A stretch of DNA of 64,000 nt from Leishmania panamensis (lineage: Eukaryota > Euglenozoa > Kinetoplastea > Trypanosomatida > Trypanosomatidae), in NCBI RefSeq assembly GCF_000755165.1, contig NC_025887.1, positions 234,582-298,581 on the forward strand, read 5' to 3'. Below, one piece after another: positions 11,885 through 23,245 of the stretch. A model generated the notes under the pieces. The model was not told the origin of the DNA. It saw nothing but the letters and a program-made list of their open reading frames with translations, and did not search any database. Within the stretch, counting starts at the first letter, position 1. The number at the start of each line of letters is the position of its first letter. Position numbers and translations under genes: made by a program.

Positions 11885-11942
11885 AACCCTCCCTCCCTCC
11901 CCTCTCTCTCCCTCCTCTCTCCCCTTCTCTGTTCTCCGCAAG
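11885..11942 (+). promoter_or_regulatory. Predicted trans-splice acceptor for large protein A
   Basis: A nearly pure C/T tract (11885-11938) is followed by the first AG at 11941-11942. This is the standard layout for spliced-leader addition in trypanosomatids. The predicted 5'UTR is 37 nucleotides and contains no ATG, so the ATG at 11980 is the first available start and the in-frame GTG at 11944 is not needed. Confidence 0.6.
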
Positions 11943-11979
11943 TGTGAACGTCACCGCCTTCAACGTCGTTTTATCCACG

Positions 11980-14900
11980 ATGGGCATTCTTCCCAGTCGC
12001 GAGAGCCATGAGTACCCTGGCGCCTTTCACTTCGCCCAGAGTGGCAGTCACGCCATGGCGATTCTCCCCCTCACCGAACACTTCTTCCCCTCAGTGGAAT
12101 CACTTGCCTTCAAGCAGCTTTACGCGGGCCGCGACATGCAATCCGCGAAATACAACTTCTCTCTCATCTCCCCTGAACTCCTACGCAAGTACCAGCACCG
12201 CTCCATGGAAGAGAATCAGATGAAGGAGGACGTCGTGATGGCGCCACCAGCGGGCCGCTCAAAGCCGCAGCCGTACCTTCGGCATGGCCAGCCGCCTGGC
12301 GACGACAGTGACACAGATGAGAAGTGGGTTGGCGTCGATACGATCGATGCGAGCAACTACAGCCAGTTCTTCAAGGACGACACGCACTGTGTGTCGCCAA
12401 ATGAGTTGGCGCCGCCATTCTTGGATGGTGACGAGGAGGTCTGCGAGGAGCTGCGACGGCCGAACCCAGCGGCGCACTGGCACACTCACGACGCTGCCAA
12501 GCAACTCATCCAGGGCAACGACAACGAGCTTGGTTTTGTCGATGAGCTAAACTACGTGAGCTTCGATGGCAAAGGAGGTGGACTGCGGTGTTTGCCATCT
12601 TCGCGGCCGATGTCATGCTCCTCAAGTCAGCACCCGCGGCACGGACAGACGCGCAATGCCTCGACAGAGGCAACGGCTGACGGCACCGCTGCGACGGTGC
12701 AGTTCACTCCGGAGGAGCGCGACTTGCTAAACCGGTTCTTTGCGCGCAGTCCGGAGGCGCTGTACAATGCGCTCGTCGTGGAGCCGAACAGAGGCTTCCT
12801 GGTCGACACAAACAAGGAAATGTGCAGCCTGTACGCCGCGGAGAAGCGCTGGAAAGAGGCGCGGAACATCGTGCGCGCCTACCGACGCCAGTACAAGCAA
12901 GGCGCCGCTGCTGGCAACGCGGCGCAGTCGGCGGCTGGCAAGTCTCCCAACTCTCCGAAGTGCCAGCCACAGCCGCTCATCACCAAGGAGGAAGCCGATG
13001 AGGCGGCCACGGTTCCGCCACCGCCTGTGTTTTTGCGGCCTGTGCCACAAGTGATCATGGTGCGTATGAGCCGTGAAGAAGAGGAGGCGACGCGCACAGC
13101 GCACCTCGAGGAGCAGCAACGGATACGCCGTGCGACGGGGCATCCGCATCCGCACCAATCCGGCGACGGCGATACACTCACTACCTTGACGTCGTCCTCA
13201 CCCGCCCCGACAGGGACCGATGAGGGAAGTAGAGACCTCCGCTCGCCGACGCCGTCGTTGCCCTCTCCCTTGCACGTGCCGACGACGCGCTATCACCGCT
13301 TCGAGGACGACCCCAAGTACAAAGATGGCCGTATCCACCTTGTTGAGGAGGATGGTGTGCTGTACATGTTCGCCTACAACACCGCTTACGTCGACCCACG
13401 TCTGCGCGTGAGGCAACAGAGAGAAGAACTGCTGAAGCAGCAGCACCAGCGGGAGCAGAAAGAACAACCGGAAGGTCCGGAGAATAGCTTGGAGAAGGGT
13501 GAAACTTGTCGGTCATCCTCGAGCGTGGCGGCTGCCGGTGCAACCACAGAGGGCTCAGAAGGAAGCTCTACCACAGAGTTTGACGCAGCTGCCACGCACA
13601 TGACGGACGGCGACGATGACGGCGCGCTGTGCCAAAAAAACCGGCAGACCTCCTCCTTCTACCACACCGTCTCCGCCTTTGGTAACGAGGAGGACGAGGC
13701 AGGCCCCCAGGAGCACGGGACCGCCTCGATGAAGGCCAAGGATGAAACCCCCACCCACGCGAGCACCGCCGCGGCTTCGCCAGTCGCATCCGCGACGATC
13801 CCTGCTGTCTCCGTGACGCAGGTGGAGCGCAACGAGGAGCAGGGCGATGAAGAGAAGGGCACAGCCCTGTCATCCACCTGTAGCGCTTCAGAGGAACGCC
13901 AGCGGCAGCAGTGCACCACCATATTTGCCAACGACGACGACGACGCGGGACCGCAGCGCCCCGACGGAAAACTCACCACCTCCAGCGACGACGACGATGA
14001 CGACGACGACGACGGTGATGGTGACGAGCGGCGCAAGGACGCGTCAGCCTCCACGCAGAGTGTCGGAATGACCGCGGCCACCCCCACTGGGACGACATCC
14101 GCGGCGACAGAGGAGCGGTCGCGCATGGTACGGCAGCTGGAGCTCGTCACAGCCGCCCCTTTCATCCTCCCTATCTGCCCTGTTCGTGTTGTCGGGTGCA
14201 ACGGCTATGCAGAGTCGAGCTGTCGCGGTACGCCGTGGCTGCGCGGCTACGAGGACGACCCCGAGGAGGACGCCTACGTGGAGTCACTGCCAGTGAAGCC
14301 GCCGATCATGTCCGGTGGTGGTTTCATTGACGCCAACATCGGCGACAAAATCCTTAGCCGCGCCTACCTGCTTGGCTTCCAGGTGTACCGCAACGTCTGC
14401 CTTGACGCCGGGCTGCCGGAGACGCTGACGAGACCCTTCTGGACACTGGGCCTGCTGTCAAACATTCCGCTGCTGCAGATCTCGCGTGAGATGCGCTTCC
14501 GCATGCGGGCGGCTGCCGCAGAGGTAGAGCTTGGCTACAGAGGCCTGCGCGACATGATCAAGGGCACAGAAAATGACCTTCAGTCCTACATCTACGGCTT
14601 CTCAGACATTCTGCCGTATCTCGAGCGGGCCTCGCGCGCACGTGTCGAGCAGGCAGAGGCGGAAGCTAAAGCAGCCGCGGCAGCAGAGGGCGGTGACAGT
14701 AGTGGCGCTAACGAGGGAGCGGCAGACTCCCGAGGCCTGTCGTCGCTCCTCGTTGGGCACAGCCCCTCGGAAAGCGTCGAGGATGCAAGTCAGCAACTCC
14801 AGGACCTACCAGTCTCGCCCGCCATCCCGACCCGGTCCTTGCAAGCAGGGATGCAGCAAAGCATGCTGTTCCCGCGCAACGAGATGGAGTTCTACACGCA

Positions 14901-17900
14901 GTTTACGATCCGCGGCAACCAGTCCCTCTCCCGCGTCCGCTGCGAGGCTCAGGAGTCTTTCTTTCATCTCATTGCCGAGGCAACCGCGCCGGTATCGACG
15001 TCGCTCTTTATGAAGCCGCTGGAGCTGCCCATGTACGACTATGGTGGCGCTATCCGTCTGCACCTCATGTGCAATCGTGTGACCGGGGCCGACGAAATTC
15101 AGGTGCTACCGCCGCCGCGCAATCTCAACCAGCTCTTTTCCGATCATCAGCAGCGACTGCAACTGAGGCGACTTCAGCTGCAGCGTCAGTGCTGCACGTC
15201 GGCAGATGACAAGGGGGAGCTTAAGTCGAACGCCAAGGGGGGAAAAGAGTCGGCCGACGGTGACTCGACTACCACGGCACCTCCCTATCTCATCTACACG
15301 GTCGTACACCCCTCTGGCAAGGCGCGAGGGCCTTCGTTGGAGCACTACAAGAGAAACTTGCAGGCCCCCGACGACGGTGCCGACGCCAACACGCTTGACG
15401 AAGCGGAGGTGTCCACGGCTGCCACCGACAGTACCTGTGGCGACGGCGGGTACGCGGCGCACCAGTATACGTATCCGCCGGACTCCTTTGTGGACAGTGA
15501 CATGGTCATCTACAACATCCACAAGGGCCGCTGGGAGCACTTCGAGTACTTCCATCACCAGCAACTGGCGCAGCGGCGCGCGCGCAAACTGCAGGCCCAG
15601 GCTGAGAAGGAAGCAGGCGAGCCAGACAGCAACCAGCTGCCGGCGCAGAGCAACAAGGACACCACTGATGCTGCTTCGGTGCAGCAGGCCACCACTCGCG
15701 GTGAGGCCTGCCAGGATGCCTTGGTCACGTGCAGCGGTGGCCGCTTCGCTGCTGTTGATGAGGATGAGCAGGATATCCACCTGGAGGACATTCTGCTCTG
15801 CTGGATCAAGCGCCGCCTGCAAAGCGCCACGATGCGCAACCGTGTTGACCCGGGGTGGTTGCGCGACAGCGAAGGGCACATTGTACAGGAGGGCCGTTAC
15901 TACATCTGGGGCTTCGAGCAAGACGGTCAGCAGTATTTCTACGGTCTGATCCCCAAGTTCGCCAAGGAAAAGAAGAACAAGCGACACAACACGATTGCTG
16001 GCAACGCGCATAATCAGCACCACCACGATAGTCACAACCGCCGCAGCAACGCGCAAGGCAACCTGAGCGGGCCGTCGAGCGTATTGAACAGTCATCCCCG
16101 ACCTAAAATCGGCGGTGGCAGTGATGTCGGCAATCCGGCTGCGCTCGGAATTCTGTCCAGCAAGTCCATTGACAGCGCTCAAGCGCATCAGCACTTGATG
16201 AGTGGCGACGGCAGCACCTCTGACAGCCACAGCCCATCACCAGGAGCTTGCAACCCCGCCCATACTGCGATCAACGGGCAAATGACCGATGAACGCGGCA
16301 GTGGGAGCATGGAGAACATGGGGGTACGGTCCGAGTCGGCGACCGCTCGGGAAAGCGCCAAAAACTACCCCACGAGTGTGCCAACGCCAATGGCAGTGGC
16401 ACCGTCCGTGTCGATGAGCGACGTCAAGGGCGGTGTCGGTAGCGAACACGACACAGGCACTGGCACGCCGCTGAACGTCGTCGGCCTAGGGTCATACTCA
16501 AAGCAACAGCAGCACCTACGATCACCCGGTGCCGTGGGCGGAGGCAGTGCTCACGGAGTCACCTCGCCTGGCTGCGGTGCAACAAGCGCCACCACAGCAA
16601 GAGCAGGCCGCTCGAGCCACCCGAGCAGCGTCAACAGTGGTCCCCGCCTGCCAGTTCAGACGAGCGGTGCGCACCGCTCCAGTTCTAGCCAGCAGCCACC
16701 GCCGCCAACGTCGTCAGCCCCCGGGGCAGCTTCGGCAGCACTAGCCGGAAGACCGGGCATGGTGGCAGTAGGGCACGGTAGCCCATCCCGTTCGGGCTCC
16801 GCGGTAGCACCATTACTGTCGTCTGTGGTCATTGGAGGAGTAGCAGCTGAGACAGGCGCATCGTACGCAGACCCTCGCACAATTCCGCAATGCCAAGGCG
16901 ATGTGAACCTCGCCCGCGGCAGAAGTACTGCCTCATGTGCGCAGCAGCTCAGCAATTCAGCTACTACAGCAGCACAGTTCAGTCACCAGTCCATCTCTGC
17001 ACTCGCCGCGGCGGCGTCTACGTCCGCGGAGGACGTCAGAAACCGTCAACGGTGCGGAGAGCGGCGAGACAATAGAGACGAGTCGTCACGCGCGTCTCCG
17101 CCGCCGCCTCCTGCTGCCCGTCAGTACCTGCCGCATGCTCAAGAGCTACACCTGGAGGTGCACCCACCCGCGTGCCCTTCGTCAGCAGGTTCTTTCCTTC
17201 TCTCCGCCAACCCTGTACCGCCGCAGCAGCAAGGCCGTCTCATCATCGACCCCAGTTCAGTGATCTTGGGCTACAAAGGAGCTCTGCAAAGCCGCTACCA
17301 CGCTCCGCCGCCGCAGCAGCAGCAGCACCAGCAGGAGTACAGGCAGGCGCCGCCATCCACCGCGTACGACAACAGCAGCAGCAACAGCTACGGTGGCGGC
17401 AGTGGAGCGAGCAGGCACCCGGCGGCTTCCCACGCATCGGGTCACAGCTACTTGGACATGCCCCCTCCTCCTCCTCCCTCGTCACCGCCACCGCCGCTTA
17501 CCCTTGCCGGTGCGGAGAACGCGCTGTATGAGCAGCCACACCAAAGCTACCCTGCTCCAGTAGACCAACAGCACCACCATCCGCGGCAACAGCGGCCCCT
17601 CAGCTCCTCAACACCGCCGCTACACCTCCATCTACCCACCGCGTACATGAACACGGGAGCCAGTCAGGCGAGCCTGCGCCCTACGTCGACGTTGGACGGG
17701 CCATGTGCGTCGCCTCTTCGTCCCGCACAACAACAGCAGGCACAGCAGCAGCAGTACACGTCCTACTACACAGGAGTCCACTACCAGCAGCCGCAGGTGT
17801 CTCACCAGGCGTCCTACAAGGCGCAGCCGGTTATGGCGAGCGTCGTCACCGGTGCCAGGGCACATGGCCCCTGCCACCACCACAGCCAACAGCAGCAGCA

Positions 17901-20382
17901 AATGACGGTGTCTGCACCAAACAGTGGCCCCGCTGCCCCACCCCTGCCACCGGTCCAGGCGCATGCCTCCATGAACACGGGCCCCTCCCGCTATGCACTA
18001 CACCCTCGGCTGGTGACCAGTGGATCCGGAGTGGCACCGATGCAGCCGCAGCAGCAACTGACTTCGGTGGCTGCCGCTTCGGTGGCGCCCCCCTCTGCGC
18101 TTGTTGGGGAAACTAACACCTACTACGGTGCGTCGCCTGTCTCCGTGGCGCCATCCGGTTCGCGGGCCACGTCTTACTACCCCATGAGCCTCCCGCAGGC
18201 ATCCTACGACGCGTTGTCGCAGACGGCGGCATCCGCCACGCACCCTGCCGGACTTCAGGACAGTGCTGCGCCTCCTCACACCGGCCACTATCCGCCCGCG
18301 CCGCTAAAGCAGCTGCCACACCTGCAGCCGCAGCAGCAGGTGCACCCCTCATCGACGATGATGGAGGCCAGCACCGCAAGTGGGCAAGGAAGTGTCGCCA
18401 ATCGGTTCTATCCACAGCAACACCGACCGCCGTCCCCCTCGAGTGGCCCAGCGTCGGCGGCCCCAGCAAGCGCGTGCTACGGCCAGATGACATCACCCAC
18501 GTCGCAGCAACAGGCATATCTGCAGCAGTCAGAGCCACGCAATGCCAACTATGATGGAGGAAGCCGCGATGACAACTACAGCCCCTACGCCGCATCCACC
18601 GCCAACAACAACGCCGGCAGCAGCGGCAGCATGAATGCTCCGATTCTGATGAACGCCAATCCAAACACCAGCACCAGTTTCAATCGCGTAGGGCTCTCAC
18701 TACCGACGTCAGCGGCGGCGAAAGCGGTTACGGGAGGCTCTGGTACCTCAATAGTCATGGGCAACCCTTCCCTGTCTCTGTCGCCTGCCGGCAGCAGCAT
18801 AGGGCGAGGTGCGCAGGGCTACGCACTGCAATCAGCTGGGTATCCTACGAGCGCCAGCGGTAGTTTCACGGCAACCCCGGTAGTAGCAGTGACAGCTGGA
18901 GCAACTACACCGGCAGCATCCATGATCCCCAGGACGGAAGGCAGCGCAGTCAAGGTCTACTCCCTGGGCCAGGCCCCGCAGCATCCCCAGCAACAAGCGA
19001 GCGTCGGTGGCAGGGTAGCAGAAGTTCCCTCGCCAACCCCACATCCGTATCGCACCACCACCGCTGCCCAACAGCACCTGCAGCAGCAACAGGACTCGAG
19101 GTATCCGTCTCAGGCGATGACGCAGTCGTACAGCAGCGATTACAACAATGGCAATAGCGGTGCATCTGCAATGACGACTGGTGGGAGGCCATTAAGAAGT
19201 GTGACGATGGCCAGTGACGGCATGGGCAGCAGTAGTCACGAGGACTCCATGATGCACGGCAGTCGAGGTGCTCACGCGGCAGCTGGTGAATATCAGCTGC
19301 CACACCCACAGCAGCAGCAGTACCAACAGCGATATCCACAGTGGCAACCGCCACAGCAGCTGCAGCAGCACCACAGCACAACCTCCTCTCAGCCATCCTC
19401 ATGCGCGCCTACGCCGCTTCCTGTTCAACACCATTATTCATCACAGGCAGGCAGTGGCAGCGACAGCAGCGGCACCAAAAGCCACACCCATGCGCAAGCG
19501 GCCTGCACTGGTGCCACAGGCAAGGTGAACGCCTCCTCCGTGTACGCGCACAAGCAGCGAGCATCACCGCACCCGCAGCACGCGGGGGCGCAGCCCACGC
19601 CTCTGGCAGCGGCTGTTGGCAGTGGCGGCGGTGGTGGTCGCGGTTCAGTAATCGCGGTAGCAGCACCGGCGGCAGTTGCGCACGTGTCTCTCGCCATGCA
19701 CGGTGCCAACCCGTACAGCCGTAAGGATGTAGCAACGGCATCTGTGGTCTCTCCTGCCTCCACGCAGGCGTCATCAGCTGCGGTGCAGCAGCAACGTAGA
19801 AGTGAAAGCTACGGGTACCGTCCCTCACGCTCTGAATCCACCTTACCATACTCGCAGGGGTCGCAGCAGCAGCGCCTTGTTACTCGGCCCACCGCCGCCA
19901 CCGGCCTTTTCCACTGTGGCGCAAGTGGTAGTGTTCAGACAAAGACAACGATGAGCGCTGGTAGTGTTTCATCGGTACCCGATAGTCATTCCTATTCACT
20001 GCACCAGCGGCAGCGACAGCCATCCAGCATGTATGTGCCCCCTGCGCCGGATGGGGGCTACCAACACCAAAGCCTGGCGCACCCACCGAAACAGCAGCGG
20101 CTGACCCCGACGGCGAACGCGAGCGGCACACTTCTCCGCACTGCGCCTGGATCGCAGCAGCGCTACGAACAGCTATACCCACGGCAGCAGCAGCAGAAGT
20201 CATCGTCCCCGTACACCTCCACGCAGGTTGCAGCGGACCTGCCGATGCAGATGACTGGAAGCTGCAGCACGTACAACACACACAGCAGCACCGTGGGCAC
20301 TGGGGACGCCACATACGACTCCAACAGCAGCTGCAGCGCGGCGGCGCAGCGCTTCGCCCACAATCCATACTCGATGCAGTAG
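11980..20382 (+). CDS. Large protein A: myristoylation motif, Gln/Ser/Pro-rich tail
   Basis: The protein has 2800 residues from the ATG at 11980. It begins MGILPSRES, with Gly2 and a Ser at the position favoured by N-myristoyltransferase, so I infer membrane targeting. Blocks shared with the paralogue at 23246 are: residues 1-70; about 240-300 (LVDT, EKRWKEA); about 437-465 (FEDDPKYKDG, HLVEEDGVLY); about 728-873 (PVRVVG, RGTPWLRGYE, GDKI); about 965-1030 (YGGAIRL); about 1165-1190 (GRWEHFEY); and about 1267-1337 (YYIWGF, FYGLIPKFAKE). The parts between them are low complexity, including an Asp run near residue 672. Residues from about 1340 to the end are almost entirely Gln, Ser, Ala, Pro and His, with many CAG/CAA runs. 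I do not recognise the family and see no catalytic motif. A scaffold or regulatory role is only a guess. Confidence 0.85.
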   Translation: MGILPSRESHEYPGAFHFAQSGSHAMAILPLTEHFFPSVESLAFKQLYAGRDMQSAKYNFSLISPELLRKYQHRSMEENQMKEDVVMAPPAGRSKPQPYLRHGQPPGDDSDTDEKWVGVDTIDASNYSQFFKDDTHCVSPNELAPPFLDGDEEVCEELRRPNPAAHWHTHDAAKQLIQGNDNELGFVDELNYVSFDGKGGGLRCLPSSRPMSCSSSQHPRHGQTRNASTEATADGTAATVQFTPEERDLLNRFFARSPEALYNALVVEPNRGFLVDTNKEMCSLYAAEKRWKEARNIVRAYRRQYKQGAAAGNAAQSAAGKSPNSPKCQPQPLITKEEADEAATVPPPPVFLRPVPQVIMVRMSREEEEATRTAHLEEQQRIRRATGHPHPHQSGDGDTLTTLTSSSPAPTGTDEGSRDLRSPTPSLPSPLHVPTTRYHRFEDDPKYKDGRIHLVEEDGVLYMFAYNTAYVDPRLRVRQQREELLKQQHQREQKEQPEGPENSLEKGETCRSSSSVAAAGATTEGSEGSSTTEFDAAATHMTDGDDDGALCQKNRQTSSFYHTVSAFGNEEDEAGPQEHGTASMKAKDETPTHASTAAASPVASATIPAVSVTQVERNEEQGDEEKGTALSSTCSASEERQRQQCTTIFANDDDDAGPQRPDGKLTTSSDDDDDDDDDGDGDERRKDASASTQSVGMTAATPTGTTSAATEERSRMVRQLELVTAAPFILPICPVRVVGCNGYAESSCRGTPWLRGYEDDPEEDAYVESLPVKPPIMSGGGFIDANIGDKILSRAYLLGFQVYRNVCLDAGLPETLTRPFWTLGLLSNIPLLQISREMRFRMRAAAAEVELGYRGLRDMIKGTENDLQSYIYGFSDILPYLERASRARVEQAEAEAKAAAAAEGGDSSGANEGAADSRGLSSLLVGHSPSESVEDASQQLQDLPVSPAIPTRSLQAGMQQSMLFPRNEMEFYTQFTIRGNQSLSRVRCEAQESFFHLIAEATAPVSTSLFMKPLELPMYDYGGAIRLHLMCNRVTGADEIQVLPPPRNLNQLFSDHQQRLQLRRLQLQRQCCTSADDKGELKSNAKGGKESADGDSTTTAPPYLIYTVVHPSGKARGPSLEHYKRNLQAPDDGADANTLDEAEVSTAATDSTCGDGGYAAHQYTYPPDSFVDSDMVIYNIHKGRWEHFEYFHHQQLAQRRARKLQAQAEKEAGEPDSNQLPAQSNKDTTDAASVQQATTRGEACQDALVTCSGGRFAAVDEDEQDIHLEDILLCWIKRRLQSATMRNRVDPGWLRDSEGHIVQEGRYYIWGFEQDGQQYFYGLIPKFAKEKKNKRHNTIAGNAHNQHHHDSHNRRSNAQGNLSGPSSVLNSHPRPKIGGGSDVGNPAALGILSSKSIDSAQAHQHLMSGDGSTSDSHSPSPGACNPAHTAINGQMTDERGSGSMENMGVRSESATARESAKNYPTSVPTPMAVAPSVSMSDVKGGVGSEHDTGTGTPLNVVGLGSYSKQQQHLRSPGAVGGGSAHGVTSPGCGATSATTARAGRSSHPSSVNSGPRLPVQTSGAHRSSSSQQPPPPTSSAPGAASAALAGRPGMVAVGHGSPSRSGSAVAPLLSSVVIGGVAAETGASYADPRTIPQCQGDVNLARGRSTASCAQQLSNSATTAAQFSHQSISALAAAASTSAEDVRNRQRCGERRDNRDESSRASPPPPPAARQYLPHAQELHLEVHPPACPSSAGSFLLSANPVPPQQQGRLIIDPSSVILGYKGALQSRYHAPPPQQQQHQQEYRQAPPSTAYDNSSSNSYGGGSGASRHPAASHASGHSYLDMPPPPPPSSPPPPLTLAGAENALYEQPHQSYPAPVDQQHHHPRQQRPLSSSTPPLHLHLPTAYMNTGASQASLRPTSTLDGPCASPLRPAQQQQAQQQQYTSYYTGVHYQQPQVSHQASYKAQPVMASVVTGARAHGPCHHHSQQQQQMTVSAPNSGPAAPPLPPVQAHASMNTGPSRYALHPRLVTSGSGVAPMQPQQQLTSVAAASVAPPSALVGETNTYYGASPVSVAPSGSRATSYYPMSLPQASYDALSQTAASATHPAGLQDSAAPPHTGHYPPAPLKQLPHLQPQQQVHPSSTMMEASTASGQGSVANRFYPQQHRPPSPSSGPASAAPASACYGQMTSPTSQQQAYLQQSEPRNANYDGGSRDDNYSPYAASTANNNAGSSGSMNAPILMNANPNTSTSFNRVGLSLPTSAAAKAVTGGSGTSIVMGNPSLSLSPAGSSIGRGAQGYALQSAGYPTSASGSFTATPVVAVTAGATTPAASMIPRTEGSAVKVYSLGQAPQHPQQQASVGGRVAEVPSPTPHPYRTTTAAQQHLQQQQDSRYPSQAMTQSYSSDYNNGNSGASAMTTGGRPLRSVTMASDGMGSSSHEDSMMHGSRGAHAAAGEYQLPHPQQQQYQQRYPQWQPPQQLQQHHSTTSSQPSSCAPTPLPVQHHYSSQAGSGSDSSGTKSHTHAQAACTGATGKVNASSVYAHKQRASPHPQHAGAQPTPLAAAVGSGGGGGRGSVIAVAAPAAVAHVSLAMHGANPYSRKDVATASVVSPASTQASSAAVQQQRRSESYGYRPSRSESTLPYSQGSQQQRLVTRPTAATGLFHCGASGSVQTKTTMSAGSVSSVPDSHSYSLHQRQRQPSSMYVPPAPDGGYQHQSLAHPPKQQRLTPTANASGTLLRTAPGSQQRYEQLYPRQQQQKSSSPYTSTQVAADLPMQMTGSCSTYNTHSSTVGTGDATYDSNSSCSAAAQRFAHNPYSMQ

Positions 20383-20415
20383 TCGGGGGAAGTCGGAGAA
20401 AATAAGCGGGCGATG

Positions 20416-20449
<34 letters not shown>

Positions 20450-23105
20450 GCGGAGGGCGGATGGGTGTGGGTGACGCCGTGCCTGGCGAGGGAGGAAGTC
20501 GATGACCCCCCCCTACGCATGCCAGAGCCGGTCTCGCGCACACGCGTGTCGGTCCCCTGTCTTTCCTTTCTCTCTCTCTCTTCCCTCTCCCCCTTTTTAT
20601 GTCCTCTGCCCCGCCCTGTGTGTGTGTGTGGGTGTGGGTGTGTGTGTGGGTGCTAACGATACGATGACTGCGAGTCACGAGTGTAGTCTCTCACACCACA
20701 CGCACACGCCCAAGCAGAGGCTTACGTGCAGCCTGCAAAGGAAGAGAGGAAAGGAGAAAGTCACCTTCTCTTTACGTTTAAGGTCAGTGGCAGCGGCGGT
20801 GGCAAGCGTGGAGACGTTCGCGCAACTCGTCGCATGCGTGCATGACGGATGCCCGCACACACCCGTGTGCCTCTCTTATCGTGGTGCGCTTTACTCTTCC
20901 TCGTTTGTTTCTTTTTCCTCCTTTCACCCTTGTTGGCCACGCGTTGGCTCTTCGCCCACTTTCCTCATGCCAGGAAGGACGAAAAAGTAGCAAACAAAGC
21001 CGAACGTGCTTTTATTGTCGAGGAGAGAGGCATCTGTGCGTGTGGACGGAGAGGGGTCGCAGGCTCGCCGGAATACAAGGGCCTGCCTCCCCGGCCCCCC
21101 TCACAATCTCCTCTCTCTTCTTGCACTGTAGGGCCCAGCCACGCACGCGGCTACATGTCCGTAGCGTACGTGCGTGGCTGGGCTTGTACGGCTGCACCCT
21201 CTTCCCTCGATGCCTGCCGTCTTATCATCTGTGGCAAAGTCTCCTGTAGCAGTAACTGAAGAAAAGCAAAGAATAGAACCGAACAAACCAACAGAGCTCG
21301 TCATCAGCATCCTTATCGGTGGAGCCACGTTGATAGGCGCTATGGTGATGTCTGAGAGAGAAAGAGGAAGAGGGAGTGGTGGCAGTCGTGTAGCGGGAGA
21401 AGGCGAAGAATGAGCCGATACGCTTCAACGTCTCTGCCTCTGCCTCTCTCTCTCTCTTTATGTGTTTCGATCACTTGTTTCTACCCAACGTAGCACCTCG
21501 CCTTTTCTCCTCGTCTCTCCCCCTCTTGCCGCTCCCTTCGTGTGCCACCAACCGCACCTCTATTCATCTGCATACCCCACGTCCGCGCACCTATACGTCA
21601 CCCGCGCACTCACTGGAACCGCTTTGGCACCCCCTTCCCCTTCTTTTCGCTCGGCTATTCTTGCTCATACGCAACGTATACAGTCGTCAGTAGCAGCAGC
21701 AGCAGTCGTCATTCACGCCGCAAAGTGAACGCGCCTCACGGAAAAAGTAGTGACTTATCCGAAACTCACGATCGGAGTGAGCACAGGGGCACGTACGGGG
21801 GTGTTCGCTCGCCAACCAGCGCTGCATTTGTGGGCGATAACTCTTCCTCGACCGGACCCCCCTCGCCTCCCTTGACCTCTTTTCTATTTCTTCCCTCACC
21901 CCTTCAGGCCCTCCCACCCCTCGGGCACCCCTCACAAACGCTTCTACGCGAGTGTTTCGGATCGACCACGTCAAGTTGTCCCGGTCGCGTGAGAAGCGCG
22001 CGGGTGTGCGAGCTGATTTGTACAGCATCGCTCCTTTTTGCTGCTGCGATTCCTCTTGTGTGTTTTTTTTTTCTTCTTCCGCGCGCTCCTCCCTCCCCCT
22101 TTCATACTCAGTCTCTCTTGTGTTCATTCTCTTTCCCCCACTCAGATCATCTATACACGCTCATACACACTAGCTTCCACCCACACACGGCATCAGTGGC
22201 GATCATTCTCTCTCATTCGTGTGTACGTGTGGGCTGGCCTGTGCTGTGGGGCAGCAGCGTCTTCAGCTCCTGACGGCGACTGCGAGTGGTCCTACAGCAA
22301 AACGGCCCCTCTTCTCCCTCGTTGTTACGCAGGCCTACACACACACACACATCTGTTGATGCATGCGCGCCCTTTAGCTGTGGTGGACTCTGGCGGCTCT
22401 CGTGGAGTAAAGCAGCCTTCCCCTCCCCATCACCACCACTCGCTGCTGTGTTGCGCTCGTATCTTCTATTATGATTATTTACGTCTGCCCTAGCTCTCTC
22501 TCTCTCCCTGCGTGTGCGTAGTTTGCTCTTGTTCTTCTTGCCCTCCTCTTTGGTCGGCTCGCTGCTTCGCTCCCGGCTGCCCCAACATTGTTTCTCCCTC
22601 CTCCCCCTCCCCCTCTCTCTTATCGAACCTCTTTTCTGCTGTTGCTGCTGCTTGCTCTGCTTCGAACTCTTCGCGTGTCTTCGTCTCCGGCGGTGAAGGT
22701 TAGTGGTAGCAACGCTACACCACCGCCCACGTCTCAGCGCATCGGAGAGGAAAGAAGAGGAACAGACAGGAAGAAGCAGTGCAGAATTCTGCGTCAGTCG
22801 GCTACTGAGCTTGCGTGCTAGCAGACGTCTTGCTCTTCTGCCTCCGACCGCCGCTCAAGGAGGGCGGGAGAGGGGAAGTGTTCAACGCCACCGACAACCG
22901 CAGTAGCGCACGCGCAGTCCTCTCTTCTGCCTTGTGTCGCTCGCTCACTCTTTTCGTTGATTCGCTGTGTTCATCATCGTGCTGCCCTGCCCCCGCCCCT
23001 GGACGTGCGGGCTTTGCCTCGCTCTTCTCGTCACCCCTCCCCCTTCCCTCCTTGCTGCCCAGCCCGGGTGTCTCACCCCCTAACTACCACAACTAAGCAC
23101 ATTCA
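20383..23105. other. Intergenic between the two large paralogues
   Basis: An AT microsatellite (20419-20447) starts 37 bases after the stop codon of protein A. The rest is UTR-type sequence with GT/CA repeats and CT runs. ORFs at about 21460-22270 are Ser/Pro/Leu-rich translations of pyrimidine tracts and carry no recognisable motif. I see no gene here. Confidence 0.5.
20419..20447. repeat. AT microsatellite
   Basis: A perfect AT dinucleotide run of about 29 bases, 37 bases after the stop codon of large protein A. Confidence 0.9.
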
Positions 23106-23116
23106 CTTTCTCCCCT

Positions 23117-23147
<31 letters not shown>

Positions 23148-23158
23148 CATTTGTTGAG
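23106..23158 (+). promoter_or_regulatory. Predicted trans-splice acceptor for large protein B
   Basis: A C/T tract with CCT repeats and a C13 run (23106-23148) is followed by the first AG at 23157-23158. The predicted 5'UTR is about 87 nucleotides. It has no ATG before the one at 23246, which supports the start beginning MGALPSRES. Confidence 0.55.
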
Positions 23159-23245
23159 CGTGGAGGCAGGCAACACCACCGCCATTTTTGATAGTTTATC
23201 CGAGTATTCTTTGTGGGTCAGCTGCAGGGCCAGGGAAGGTGTAAG

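Noticed and set aside
15106..16230. 374-residue ORF on the minus strand inside large gene A
   Set aside because: It is antisense to a conserved block of protein A; the opposite-strand frame is open only because of high GC content at third positions.
21542..22273. 243-residue ORF between the giant genes
   Set aside because: It is mostly a translation of C/T tracts and has no motif; it lies in the UTR-like spacer.
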